DNA of 64,000 bases, taken from the NCBI RefSeq assembly GCF_005239225.2, contig NC_133287.1, positions 14,179,493-14,243,492 on the forward strand, written 5' to 3'. How positions within the stretch are numbered: position 1 is the stretch's first letter; the number at the start of each line of letters is the position of its first letter. A program made the position numbers and the translations under genes. The notes under the pieces were generated by a model. It ran no database searches, was not told the DNA's origin, and was given only the letters and a program-made list of their open reading frames with translations. Shown here piece by piece: positions 45,056-57,060 of this stretch. The DNA comes from Populus alba (lineage: Eukaryota; Streptophyta; Magnoliopsida; Malpighiales; Salicaceae).

Positions 45056-46697
45056 TGATGCAACCATATTATTTGATAGTTTTACCCATATTTACCTAGT
45101 ATTTTGCTTATGTTTAATATATAAAATGCCTTGATATTCTTGGTTTTATGTTTTAAAGGCACTTTCGGATGTAAGATTCAAAAAGAAGTAAATTAGAGAT
45201 AATTGACATATTTGACCTTCGATCAAAGTTTTGTGCAGAACTTGAGCTTTAGAAGTCGAAACAAAGTGATTCTGGTGGAATTATAAAGCTAACATCTATA
45301 CCTTTCTGTACATATATGGTAAGAAAAAAAAAAGAAAAAAGAAAGAGCATAGATATCTCAGCCTTCAAAGTCAAATCTTGTATTCTGCTAACGTTGACCT
45401 TTAACCATTCTTACTTGAATATCTTGAGCTACAGAAGTCCATTTGATGCAAACTCAATTTTGTTGGATTCCTAACTTGAAGAACTATCACCTACCATATT
45501 TGAGTAGAAAAAATCTCATATGAGAGATATATGATTTTTCTAAGATGACCAATGAATTCTATCAACGGACAAGTTTTGTGAAGAAACAAGTCCAAATTAC
45601 ATACCAAAGCATCCAATCTGACATGTAAGTCTTTATTTTAGAAATTTAGCTCATCTAAGTCAAAACTCAAAGCTTGAAGATTTTATACAAGGCTATTTCT
45701 CCTTTTTTAGGAAAATAATTATTGAAATATTTAAATGTAAATTGTCTACTTAGAAAAGGACTATTTTATAGAAAAAGGATAAGGGTTTCTTTGGATATAA
45801 AATGAAAAAGAGAAGGGAAAGAGAAGAATGAGCAACCAAGAGAAAAAAACACACTTTCCTCCAATAGAACCCGAAATCATGCTTTCTTCTTTCTTTTTGA
45901 TAATTATTCAGTAGACATGCAAGGCTAAACCTTTTTTCTTAGTTGCAAAGACACAAATACCTTTGGATTTCAAGAAATGTGATATTTATTTTAGATTTTC
46001 TTTTCAGTTTATATGATGAATGAATATGTTTGGTCTCCTATGCTTATTTTCTATGATTGTTTACTTTAATTGCTGGAGTGGACTTTAAGTTATTATTATG
46101 AACAGTCTATTACTAAGTTTGTTATCAAAACCAAAGTTGTGGTATATAAACTTGTGAAGCAACTGAGACTAATAATTATGGTGGATCTAGATTAATAATC
46201 TTAGGGAAAACATTTGATTGATCAAATCAAACATGGACTGCAGACGGTTATGTTGTCTCGATTAATCAACTCATCTAGTTCTTAAGGCTACCATTGAATT
46301 AAATTACTAGTGCTGACATTGTGGTTGTTTGATGGTTAGGATTAGTTATACAGCGGATCTGTTAACTAATCAATGTAACAAAATATAAATATTCAGAGTA
46401 TAAATTGATGTTTCATTTCCATGATCACTTCTGATTTCCATATGTGGATGTTTACTTGAAACCAAGGTTTGTTCTCTTAATAATTTTCTAAATTTATTTA
46501 ATTTTACTTGATAGTTTTCTATTTTATTTTGCTTTAGCCTAGATAACGTCCAAACCCTCCCCCCAAATTGCATATCATCTAACATAAAAATCTGACTTGA
46601 ACCTTCATCGTAAGATCAACCCTTTGCTTATACTATTATCGTGTGTATTGTGTTTTAAGCTAGGGTAATTAATTTGTGCAACTGCGACATCGCAACA
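45056..46697 (+). repeat. 1.64-kb LTR, long variant of the 3616-4380 family
   Basis: Starts TGATGCAACCATATTATTTG and ends CGACATCGCAACA. The first ~150 bp and the last ~650 bp match the reverse complement of 3616-4380, while the middle (about 45200-46050) is absent there. Flanks tagtt and taatc do not form a clear TSD, so it may not be a simple solo insertion. No PBS or gag follows. Confidence 0.75.
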
Positions 46698-48130
46698 TAA
46701 TCAAACTAAAATTAAATAAGTAAAATAACTATGACTAATCTCTTAATCTCCCATCAATGTCCAAGAGTACAAGCATTATAAATAAGAATACAATAAAAAG
46801 GATAAAGAATATAATTTTTCATGAATTTATTTACATGGAAACTTCAAAAATCAATTAATCGTTGGGATTTAAATGAAATCTATGTCATGCAAAAGTGAGA
46901 GGTCCTCTCATTGATATACACTTCAACACTCACGTGTTTAGGGCTTATGTGTTTAAATCTCACAAATTCAATCAATGAATATGTTATATCATAAGGTTGC
47001 TCTTCAATCTCATCTCCATTACTAAAATATTACAAGCAATGCATGAATCAAAAGGTCTTATTTTTTTTTTGTAATGAGACTAAGTTTAAGGTGAGGTCAA
47101 AGAAAGGGAAAAAAAAATGCTAAAACCAAAGAAAGAAGAGCATTCTAAAAAAAAAATGATTCTTTTAAAACAAGGTATCCCATCAAAACACATAAATTTT
47201 CCATCTTTAAGCACCAATGCTTAACTTCTTTTGATTTCAAGCTCCATCAACATAAAATATTAAGAACATAAAGGAACACCTTTTCTTTTCTATTCTTTTC
47301 TTTTTTCTTTCTTTTCCTTTTTTTTTTTTTCATCTTTGGCAACTTTGCCCATCTTTTCATCAAGCATCACTTTTTTTTTTTTTTTTTACTTTTCACATAA
47401 TTTCCAACCATGATCTATGAGATATCAACAAGTATATGCTTTTTTAATCCTTGACCAGGGGAAAAGGAAAACATATAAAAAGTTAAGGCTTACACATGGA
47501 TAAAGCAAAGAAAAGATAAACAAACTTAAAGGGGGCTCATTAAGGATAATATGCTTTAGGTTGGCTTTTTAGCTTAAGTGGTTAAAATTCCTAATACGTT
47601 TATCATCTTTATGTGCGGATGTAATCTCAACAAGATATGAAGCAAGTTCTAGAGACACATATCATTTAAAAAATACACAATCCAAGAATATAATGTTGAA
47701 GGAGCAAAGGTGGTGCATGCAGTCTGTTTTGGAAAAAGTGCCCCTTTCTCTCTCCCTGCTGCATTTATACCCCTTTTAAATGCAAAAAAGGTGTTTGGAT
47801 GTTTGACCAAGGCTGTCCTTATCCCTCTTTTGGGTTACCCTTGGGTTGGTTTCTATTCCCATTCTCCCCTAGGATAAACCGGTCCAACACTAATTTTTTA
47901 TTAGGTTTTACAATGTCGTTGTTGATTCATAAATCGGCAGCCACAAACTATGTCACTGCCGATTCAGAATAAATTGGCGGCTAAATTGTGCTACTTTTGA
48001 TTCAGAAATCGAAAGCAAAACAGCACTGTTGCCAATTCAGAAATTGGCAGCCAACTGTGTTGTTGTCGATTTCTGAAATCGGTAGTGATGGTGGAGTCAT
48101 TTCGGCTTTACTTCTCTTTTTTTTTGTTCA
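46698..48130 (-). repeat. Part of a second Tekay-type LTR (U3-like)
   Basis: 47700-48130 resembles 51180-51569 in the same orientation. Both have a ~37-bp repeat containing 'ccgattcagaaatcgg' (47920-48090 here), then a run of 'tccctcttttgggttaccc'-like sequence, then a TATA-like 'tttatacccc' (about 47765). The adjacent complete LTR (48131-51569) seems to have landed in its beginning. The 46698-47690 part is AT-rich and unassigned. Confidence 0.5.
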
Positions 48131-48799
48131 TGTAACAACCTGGCTTTTCAAGCCCAAAAAACAACAGTAATTTTTTTTTCTTTATACTTGACATACATCA
48201 TGTCAGTAATCGACGAGCTTGTTCTCTCACATCATCAAAATACAATCCATATGTCGACAACAATCAACATTTTCATTTAAAAGTGAATCTTACATAAACA
48301 TATAATATTATGTTTGCATGATTAGAAGTTCACATTAAAAATATACATATATAGACATGAGTTTGCATTCTTATCCTACTAATAGTCATCATGAATTTAA
48401 ACAAAAGGATCTAATAAAAGTTATACATTCAGTACAATGATTCATACAAAATATATCGTGATTTAGAATGCAATTACATGATTCCTTGCAAAAGTAGATT
48501 TGCGTGTATTGGGTTTCCTAGGCATCTCGTTGATGTGACATCCCTACTATAGTACAAAACATTTAAGAGAATGAAATTACTTAGTAATAATAATGATAAT
48601 TAAACAGTCTGGCAGTTTAATGAAGCATTAACATTACCCCATGTTTGATGCATGATATTTATAGTTCTTCATGTACTTGGTATAAACAACTTGTAGTACA
48701 TATAGATACACCAATTATTGCAATCAACCATAATCTTAAACTCGGCTATCCTTTTAAGGCATCATTTGCTGAGGTTAATTGTTCACTCACCTCGGTCAT

Positions 48800-49090
48800 C
48801 CACGTCGGATACCATCAACCAAAGTTAAACAACCATTGTCCCTGTCATCCAATCAGATGCCTTTAGCCGAAGCTAATCAATCACTTGTCCCGGTAATCCA
48901 TTCGGATGCCATTAGCCGAGGCTAATCAATCATTTCTCCCGATCATCCATTCAGATGCCATTAGCTAAGGCTAATCAATTGTTTATCCCGGTCATCCATT
49001 TGGATGCCATTAGCCGACGACGCTAATCATTCCTTTGTCCTGATCATCCATTCGGATGCCATTAGCCAAAACTAATCAACCATTTGTCAA
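48800..49090. repeat. 49-bp tandem array, second occurrence
   Basis: About six units of the type 'catccattcggatgccattagccgaggctaatcaatcatttgtcccggt', the reverse complement of the array at 32364-32690. It is more diverged than that one, and one unit carries a 3-bp insertion (gacgac at about 49016). Confidence 0.88.
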
Positions 49091-49421
49091 CATATAAGCG
49101 TTTGACAATCTGATATCTGTTCTAACACAATATGGTAACATTAATGATAAAGTATCCCATTATTCAATGTATGAAAAAGGAAGGTGAAAGTCATCTACCT
49201 ACTCCACCTGTGGGTTGTTCTTGTCTTAACGATGGTCTAATCCCAACCGTACCACCTAAGATATAAATGGTCACAAATCAGTACATTTATATTTTTGAAT
49301 CACATTCATCACCGCACTTATTTCAAGAGTTCATATGTTCACATTCAAGTGTTCCATATTTTACAACATCATACCATGAAATTGTTACTAGCATTTAAGT
49401 CATTTTTGCATAGGAGGCCTA

Positions 49422-50364
49422 TTGTAGAAATCGGTAGCGAAACTGGTTCGCTGCAGACTTCCCAATTCGTAGCGCCATAATTTCAGCAGCGAAACCTGGT
49501 TCGCTACAAGTGGCCAATTCAGCAGCGAAAACTATTTCGATGCTGGCGCCACAATTTCTGCAGCGAAAACTGGCTCACTGCAGCCAACATGTTTTGCGGC
49601 AGTGAATCGCAATTTCGCTGCAGACAACTCAACTTTGTCAGCGAATCATAAATTTGCTTCAGAACACATCACTCGGCAATGAATGTTAATTTGCTGTAGC
49701 CGACACAGTTTCGACAATGAATCACAAATTCATTGCAGAACACACAATTCGGCAGCGAATCACAAATTCGCTACAGATCACTCAGTTTCGGTAGCGAATG
49801 CTAATTCGCTGCAGCTGACACAATTTCAGTAGCGAATCAAAAATTCGCTGCAGAATACACAATTCAGCAACGAATCACAAATTCACTGCAGATAACTCAG
49901 TTTCGGCAACGAATGCTAATTCGCTGCAACTGACACAGTTTTGGTAGTGAATCACAATTTCACTGCAGAACACACAATCTGGCAGCGAATCACAAATTCG
50001 CTGCAGATAACTCAGTTTCGGCAATGAATGCTAATTTGCTGCAGCCGACACAATTTCGGCAGTGAATCACAAATTAGCTGTAGAACACACGATTTGGCAA
50101 CGAATGCTAATTCGCTGCAGCCAACACAGTTTCAACAGCAAATCATAATTTCGCTGCAAAACACACAATTCGGCAGCGAATGCTAATTCGCTGTAGAAGA
50201 CTTAGTTTCGTTAGTGAGTCACAAATTCACTGTAGAAAACTTAGTTTCAGTAGGGAATGCTAATTCGCTGTAGCCGACATAGTTTTGGTAGTGAATAACA
50301 ATTTCGCTACAGAACACACGATTCGGTAGCGAATTGTAAATTCGCTGCACAACACACATTTTGG
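49422..50364. repeat. Array of inverted-repeat (hairpin) units
   Basis: About 20 units of roughly 40 bp, many in ~80-bp pairs, built on GCAGCGAAT-n-ATTCGCTGC. At 49982-50004 the arms are a perfect 9-bp palindrome around a 5-base loop (cacaa). Linkers alternate between 'agaacacacaattcg' and 'agataactcagtttcg'. Later units carry scattered changes. Confidence 0.9.
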
Positions 50365-50384
50365 CATGAACACACACCACACAT

Positions 50385-50670
50385 GCTGTAACAACCCCAA
50401 CATATAAACTGTCACTAAGTTCCAGCAGAACACACACATTGAAATTATCAATTCCAACATGAAATTTTTTAATAAATTCTAGCAAAACACACAGGTTAAA
50501 ACCATCAATTTCAGCACATAATCCTTCAACAAATCCCAGCAAAACACACATATTGAAAACCATTAATTACAGCATATAATCTTTCACAAATTCCAGCAGA
50601 ACACACACATTGAAACCATCAATACCAGCACATAATCTTTCAACAAATTTCAGCAGAACACACATATGCA
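50385..50670. repeat. ~61-bp tandem array
   Basis: Four to five units containing 'aacacacacattgaaaccatcaattccagcacataatctttcaacaaattccagcag', with small indels. Adjacent to the hairpin array and on its promoter side in LTR orientation. Confidence 0.85.
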
Positions 50671-51488
50671 TGTTAGCCAACCCCATAGTTAAAGCCAGGC
50701 CTCTACTATGATTTGTTATTTCCATTTTATTCATTTTTCTTTGTTAGATGTTCTAGGAATTGGCCTTATTTCGTTTCTGTTTCCTAGTCCTCTTAGTTAA
50801 TTTCAGTTTCCTTTATAGCTAGCTTAGGTCTTAGGTCAATTTTCTTAAGGTCTTCTTCTTCATTTCCGGTTCTGGGTCTTAAGGAGAAGAGGAAAGGAGT
50901 TTCATGACCCATACCTTTCGAATCTAACTAATATTAAGGAAGGTTTGACAGTATTCTTTCTCCTCTCCCGCTGGTTCTCGTCCTTCTTCCTCTCATGTTT
51001 TTTGGCCCCCCTTTTCCTTTCCCTCTAAGCAGCTGTCCAATCTTCTCTCATGCTCACATCTCTCCCTCACACGTTCACAAGGCACTCTTTACTGGTTTGG
51101 TGTAGGTTTCTATTGGGAAAGAGAAAGGGAAGAGCAACATGCAGCTAGACATACAGTTGCAGCAGACAACTATTGGAAGAGCAAGGGTCATCTTCTCTCT
51201 CCTCCTTATATTTATACTCCCTATTAAAAGAGTAGGGGTGTTTGGGGTTGGTTTAGATGTGTTCTTATCGTTATCTTGGTCTATCCAAAACCAATTTTAC
51301 CCCTCCCTCCCAGCTTAAAAAAAAAAAAATTGTGTCGCTACCGATTCAGAAATCGGCAGCGAAAACTGCGTCACTGTTGATTCTAGAAATTCGGCAGTAA
51401 AAACTGCATCGTTGACGATTCAGGAAATCGACAGCAAAAATTACATCGCTACCGATTCAGAAATTGGTTGCGATGGTGGAGTCATCAA

Positions 51489-51548
<60 letters not shown>
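51489..51548. repeat. (CT)n-(AT)n compound microsatellite
   Basis: About 10 CT units followed by about 20 AT units, inside the first 80 bp of the LTR that starts at 51569. Confidence 0.95.
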
Positions 51549-51551
<3 letters not shown>

Positions 51552-51569
51552 TTGTTTTGGGTGTTTACA

Positions 51570-51585
51570 TTCTCCCCCACTTAAC
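51570..51585 (-). other. Polypurine tract of the Tekay-type element
   Basis: Minus strand GTTAAGTGGGGGAGAA, directly followed by LTR start TGTAAACACCC. G-rich PPTs of this form are usual in Del/Tekay elements. Confidence 0.85.
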
Positions 51586-52063
51586 ATGAATTTCGTCCTT
51601 GAAATTTAAGAGGTTTTTCATACTCCATACCTAGTAGTTCAAATAAATTGGGGTACTTTTTCCTCATCTCAGCCTCCCTCTCCCAAGTTTCCTCTTCTAT
51701 TTGAGCATTTCGCTATAAGATTCTGACAATGGGGATCTTTTTGCTCCGTAGCTCCTTCACTTCCTGATCTAGTATCCTTATGGGCCTTAATTTCAGTGTT
51801 AAGTCTTCTTTGACTTCTACTAGAACCTGGGGTAGAATTCGGGCGAGGTCCACGTCAGCCTTCCATAACTAGGGGACATGGAACACATCATGGACATTGG
51901 CTAACTGTGGGGGCAAGTCCACTTTGTAGGCTACTGGCCCTACTCGCTGTAAGATTTTGAAGGGTCTGATGAAGTGGGGAGTTAACTTCCCTTTCAATCC
52001 AAACCGTAACATGTTCTTCCATTGGGTTACCTTTAAGAACACCTGGTCCCCCGTGCTGAACAT
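51586..52063 (-). pseudogene. Tekay-type integrase C-terminal domain fragment
   Basis: The minus strand begins at about 52063 with FSTGDQVFLKVTQWKNMLRF, then GKLTPHFIRPFKILQRVGPV and AYKVDLPPQLANVHDVFHVP. This is the usual end of integrase just before the 3' LTR (GDxVFLKV, PRFIGPFxI.xRxGxVAY+L.LP). The rest of the element upstream has been replaced by Athila LTR sequence at 52064. Confidence 0.9.
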
Positions 52064-52236
52064 CATTTGCCATGCATTTAGGCATCTTGGTATTTAGATC
52101 AAGATCATTCTCTTGCTCTCTTTCTTTCTTTTTTGTAATGTTTAAGTTTTATTTGATGTTATATTAATCTCTTGCTTATGCTTTTCATTTCCTTTCTTTT
52201 ATTTATATAATTATGTTCTTATCTTCTTTATTTATT
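52064..52236 (+). repeat. Displaced piece of Athila LTR (region just after the TATA box)
   Basis: 'catttgccatgcatttaggcatcttgg...gcttttcatttcc' matches 59464-59600 and 17300-17430. It then runs into a new LTR start (ttagtacttaaaagtgca) at about 52237. The LTR that follows lacks just this part, so LTR order is rearranged here. Confidence 0.75.
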
Positions 52237-53042
52237 TATTAGTACTTAAAAGTGCATTTTTATCAAGGTTTTATATCATCCTTTTGCACTTGAAGTATCA
52301 ATAGCTCCTTAACTAAAGTATGTTTTATAATAACATACCTAATAATATAAGATACCTTTAATTTATGGTAAATGTTCATCTTAAATGCAGGCCTATCATA
52401 TAAATGAAAGGATTGATTGATGAGTTTAAGTATTGAAATTAAAAGGACAAAAAGAGGGCCAAACTTCAAAAAGAGATGTTGGTGCAGTCCAAACTAGAAC
52501 ATTATTCAGTAATTAGGTCATATCTCGAGTTCTAGATGTCCAAATGACCTCAATTTTTTGGATAGATTTGGTAAGACAAAGGCCTACAACTTTCATGTGA
52601 AGTCCAAGATTTAAAAAGGTCATTTTCAAGTCCAAATTATAACAACAACGAAGAAGTCTGAATCTGTCCTATAGCTCAGACATTGTTCAATGTTCAGCTC
52701 ATATCTCGAGTTCTAGAAGTCAAAATGACCTTAAATGTTTTTCCTGGAAAGATAAGACAATTTCCTATAACTTTTATAAGTATAGGTGGTTTCAATTCTG
52801 ATGCTAGCAATGATGTTTTATTCAGACAAAAAGAAAAGGATTTTCACCTAGTCATCCGATTGGAACCTCCTTTATGTGTGGTTTCCAGTTGAGTAATAAG
52901 AGTTTATACTATACTTGTTTGAAATACCATTAGTAGATCCTCTAACCTTGACATTTGTTTTTATCATTGTTTAATCCTTACATTAATCTTCCATCTTAAA
53001 GTTCTAATCAACTTCTTCTTCATCTTCTTCTTTATTATTATT

Positions 53043-53077
<35 letters not shown>

Positions 53078-53193
53078 GTTATCTATAATTTATACAATTA
53101 ATCTCCCTATGGTTCGACCTCGGTCTTGCCGGGTTATTTATTACTTTGGTACTCTTATACTTGGGAGAAGACATCAATCTTTTGGTCGTGTCA
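52237..53193 (+). repeat. 5' LTR of Athila-type element, promoter region deleted
   Basis: Starts (tt)attagtacttaaaagtgca and ends ttttggtcgtgtca, six bases before the PBS. Compared with 58775-60832 it lacks ~650 bp, between 'ggattttcac' (about 52840) and 'catccgattggaacctcc'. The gap contains the TATA-like box. A (TTG/ATT)n run lies at 53032-53078. Confidence 0.85.
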
Positions 53194-53199
53194 AGGTTT

Positions 53200-53217
53200 T
53201 GGTGCCGTTGCCGAGGA
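53200..53217 (+). other. Primer-binding site (tRNA-Asp type)
   Basis: tggtgccgttgccgagga differs at two positions from TGGCGCCGTTGCCGGGGA, the tRNA-Asp complement used by Athila elements. It lies 6 bp from the LTR end. Confidence 0.88.
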
Positions 53218-53414
53218 GGTAAATTTTTGTACAAATTATAGTATTTATTTTATTTTCTCTTTTCACTTTTCTTGTATCTAACTTTGTTTCTTTTTGTTTT
53301 GTTTCCTTTTGTTTTGTTTTCTTCCTTTTATTCTCTTTCTACACGTGCATGAGCTTTTGGTCACGTCTATTAAGTGATAGACTTTGTGGGGTATACTCAT
53401 CATTTTCAGAAAAT

Positions 53415-54880
53415 ATGGCCGAAGAAGATAACCAGTCACTTCATAATGAAAATAATGAGAATAACTGTGTTAGAACACTTAGAGACCACATGAATTCTAC
53501 AAGAACAAGTGCACCCTCATGCATAGTTTTTCCTCCCGATGCATCTCATTTTAATTTTAAGCTAGACATTATTCAACTTTTACCTTCTTTTCATGGCTTA
53601 GATCTAAAAAATTCATACTTGCATTTAAGAGAATTTGAAGACGTTTGTAATACCTATAATGACTTAAATTGTAGCATGAATACCATTAGATTAAAGCTTT
53701 TTTCCTTTTTCATTAAAAGATAAAGCTAAAACATAGCTATAAAATCTTAGGTCAGGATCCATTCGTGCTTGGGATGAAATGCAACAATAACTTTTAAAGA
53801 AGTTTTTTCCATCTCACAGAACTAACTCTTTCAAAAGACAAATCACCACTTTCACTAAAAAACCAGGTGAAACATTTTACCAATGTTGGGATAGGTATCG
53901 AGACTTGCTTAATACTTGCCCTCATCATGGTTTTGAAACATGGAGATTTGTTTCACAATTTTATGAAGGGTTAACACCTAAAGATAGGCAAATTGTTGAA
54001 TTGATGTGCAATGGAACTTTTAAAGATAAAGACCCTAATAAAGCAATGGAGTACCTAGACTTGCTAGCTAAAAATACTCAAAATTAGGACACTATAGGCA
54101 AGTATGAGGCACCAAGTAAAACTCAACCTCATACATCTAGTGGAGGTATGTGTAACCTTAGGGAAGATCATGATCTCCAAGCCAAGTTTGCATCTTTAGC
54201 TAGAAAAGTCGAGGCGCTAGAATTAAAAAAGAGTGGTCAATTAAAATATGTTTAAGACATTGTGTGTCAAATCTGTGAAACAAATGAACATGCAACCAAT
54301 GACTGTCCAACTTTACCTTTTTTCAAGGAATGCCTCCATGAACAAGCCCATGCTTTAAATAGTTTTCAACAGCCCAATCATAACCCATACTCACAAACAT
54401 ACAACCTTGGTTGGAGAAACCACCCAAATTTAAGCTGGAAGAGTGATAATAATAATGTATAAACTTCATAGCCACCATTTCAAGCACACCATAATTTCCA
54501 AAATTCTCATGGATATGCACCTCCTTATGCTCCACCTCCTAGAATAAATCTTGAGGAAATATTACATGCATTCATTGAAAAGTAAGAGGCAATCAACATT
54601 CAACTTGCTCAAGGCATGACAGATTTTAAAGATACTCTTGCAAAGTTAACATCTGCTTTCAGTTTCCAAGAGAAAGGTAAGTTTCCATCTCAACCACAGC
54701 AAAATCCAAAAGGGCAATACAATGTAAATGCAAGTAGTTCTGGAAGTCAACATATGGATCAAGCCAAATCAATCATCACTCTTCGCAGTGGTAAGGTCAT
54801 TGAAAAACCCACTCTTAAACCTTGTGAGAAAGATGATGAGTCAATCTCTAAGGGTAAGGAAGGGGTTGAATCTAGGTGAG
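53415..54880 (+). pseudogene. Athila-type gag (copy 2)
   Basis: I choose the ATG at 53415 (MAEEDNQSLHNENNEN) rather than the in-frame one 22 codons upstream, since Athila gag usually starts this way. Capsid-like blocks follow in another frame (ISFYQCWDRYRDL-like, FYEGLTPKDRQIVELMC at about 53960). The zinc knuckle CQICETNEHATNDC (C-X2-C-X4-H-X4-C, intact) is at 54262, followed by a Gln/Ser-rich tail. Frameshifts at about 53720 and 54090 and in-frame stops break it. Confidence 0.88.
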
Positions 54881-55320
54881 TTGAAACCAACTTCTGTAAC
54901 TCTTTTACTTACAAATAGATCTATAAAAGTGCCTAGAGGAATAGTTGAGGATATGTTAGTACAAGTTGATAAATTCATTTACCCTGAAGATTTTGTTGTC
55001 TTGGATACACAACCTGTTGAAGTATGTAATTCAATTCTTGTTATTTTAGGATGTCAATTTCTTACAACTTCTAATGCATTGATTAATTGTAGGAATGGAC
55101 TGATGAAGCTATCATTTGGAAACATGACATTGGAGATGAATATTTTCAACATTTGCAAGCAACCTGGAGATGATAATAATTTAAAGGAAGTGGACTTTAT
55201 TGAAAAATTAGTTCATGATCAATTTCAAACCACTTCCAGTGAAACTGAGATTGATGAACCTGACGAGTTGCAAATGGTATATTTTCAGGAAGAAGCAAAG
55301 GCATGTAATTGGAGACCATA
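54880..55320 (+). pseudogene. Athila-type protease, C-terminal half only
   Basis: The open frame gives LGELKPTSVTLLLTNRSIKV, PRGIVEDMLVQVDKFIYPED and NALINCRNGLMKLSFGNMTL, the C-terminal part of Athila protease. The N-terminal part with the catalytic Asp triad is missing: gag (…EGVES) is joined directly to LGEL at about 54877. The deletion fuses the frames, giving one ORF from 54728 to 55321. Confidence 0.82.
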
Positions 55321-55324
55321 AATT

Positions 55325-56265
55325 GAAGAATTGCCACCACGATCAATTGAGTCCATACCTTCAAGTGTTCAACCACCAAAACTTGATTTGAAGTTGTTAC
55401 CATTCAATCTCAAATACTCATTTTTGGGAGAAAATGAAACTTTTCTGGTAATAATCTCTTCCAAACTTAATGCACATCAAGAAGGTAAGTTATTACAAAC
55501 TCTGAAAATGCATTAGGATGGACCATAGCTGACATATAAGGAATTAGTCTTTTGATTTGCACACACAGGATTTATTTGGAGAAAAATGCTAAACCCTCTA
55601 AAGAAATGCAACGAAGACTTAATCCTAATATGAAAGAAGTAGTGAAAAATGAAGTCATTAAGCTTCTAGATAATGGAATCATTTATCCTATTTTTAACAA
55701 CAAATGGGTAAGTCCTACCCAAGTTGTAACCAAAAAGTTTGGAGTCACTATGATAACAAATGAGAAAAATGAGTTAATTCCAACTCGGACTATTACTAGT
55801 TGGCGTATGTGCATTGATTATAGGAAACTTAATTCAATGACTAGAAAAGATCATTTCCCTTTACCTTTTACGGATCAAATCCTAGAAAGAGTTGCAGGTC
55901 ATGAATTTTATTGTTTCCTAGATGGCTATTCAAGTTATAACCAAATTGAAATTGCATTAGAAGATCAAGAGAAGACTACTTTCACATGTCCATTTGGCAC
56001 TTTTACATATCGAAGAATGTCTTTTAGATTAAGTAATGCACCAGACACATTTCAAAGATACATGCTTAGCATATTCAGTGATATGGTTAAACGTTTTCTT
56101 GAGATTTTTATGGATGATTTTTTTGTTTTTGGTGATTCATTTGATGATTATTTAACTAACTTAGAAAAGGTTTTGAACAGGTGTGAAGAGAAAAATATTG
56201 TACTGAATTGGGAAAAATGTCACTTTATGGTAACAAACGGCATTGTATTTGGTCACATTGTTTAA
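55325..56265 (+). pseudogene. Athila-type reverse transcriptase
   Basis: Pre-RT linker (PPKLDLKLLPFNLKYSFLGE, about 55375), then RRLNPNMKEVVKNEVIKLLD (55610), RMCIDYRKLNSMTRKDHFPL (55805), FLDGYSSYNQIEIA (55915), TFTCPFGTFTYRRMSFRLSN (55980) and the catalytic FMDDFFVFG (56105; Y/F-x-D-D kept). Only a few stops separate the linker from the core, and a TAA at 56263 interrupts the passage into RNase H. Well preserved but not open throughout. Confidence 0.92.
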
Positions 56266-57060
56266 TCGAAAGGAATTGAGGTTGACAAATCTAAAATCGA
56301 GTTAATTGCTAACTTGCCAACACCAAAATTTGTTAAAGATGTTAGATCATTCTTAAGACATGCTAGTTTTTACAGAAGGTTTATTAAAAATTTTAGTGTA
56401 ATATCTAAATCATTATATAACCTTTTAATAAAGGAAAATGTTTATGAATGGACTGAACAATGTGAAAAAGCCTTTGTTAAACTTAAAAGCTTGCTTACTT
56501 CTACTCCCGTCCTTCAACCTACTGATTGGTCACTACCTTTTGAAATAATGTGTGACGCTAGTGATTATGTCGTAGGTGCTGTCTTGGGACAAAGAAAAGA
56601 TAAGAAATCTTCTGTGATTTACTATGCAAGTAAAACTTTAAATAGTGCTCAAATGAATTACACTACCACTGAAAAAGAATTACTTGCAGTAGTATTTGCA
56701 TATGACAAGTTCAGATCTTATCTTGTTGGCTCACCTGTTGTTGTTTTTAGTGATCATGCAGCTTTGAAATATCTTCTCTCTAAGAAAGATTCTAAAGCTA
56801 GATTGATGCGGTGGATTTTGTTTCTTCAAGAATTTAATATCACAATCAAAGACAAGAAAGGAACCAAAAATGTTGTCGCAAATCATTTTTCAAGATTGAC
56901 AACCGATTCGAGATCTGACATCACACCAATCGATGACTACTTTCCTGATGAATCTTTATTTTATGTCTCTACAATGCCTTGGTTTGCTAATATTGTTAAT
57001 TTTCTTGTTTCAGGACAATTGCCAGCTTATTGGAGTACCCAAGACAAAAGAAAGTTCTTG
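56266..57060 (+). pseudogene. Athila-type RNase H and linker
   Basis: The open frame 56314-57153 has FVKDVRSFLRHASFYRRFIK, FEIMCDASDYVVGAVLGQRK (catalytic Asp), NYTTTEKELLAVVFAYDKFR (catalytic Glu) and VFSDHAALKYLLSKKDSKAR (catalytic Asp), then a linker with DDYFPDESLF. All visible catalytic residues are kept. It is the most intact Athila domain here. Confidence 0.92.

Larger units (their letters stand above)
48131..51569 (-). repeat. 3.4-kb Tekay-type 3' LTR with hairpin-repeat array
   Basis: On the minus strand it starts TGTAAACACCC (51569), directly after a polypurine tract, and ends GGCTTGAAAAGCCAGGTTGTTACA's terminal ACA (48131). The first ~200 bp hold a (AT)n/(CT)n run and the ~37-bp 'accgattcagaaatcggcagcg' repeats. 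A TATA-like box lies at 51209-51216. Downstream of it come a ~61-bp array (about 50385-50670), the hairpin array (49422-50364) and the 49-bp satellite (about 48800-49090). Ends and satellite match 29727-33370. Confidence 0.85.

Noticed and set aside
49422..50364. Regularly spaced palindromic repeats that look at first like a CRISPR array
   Set aside because: Plant nuclear context, no cas genes, linkers are themselves repeated rather than unique, and the array lies inside an LTR.
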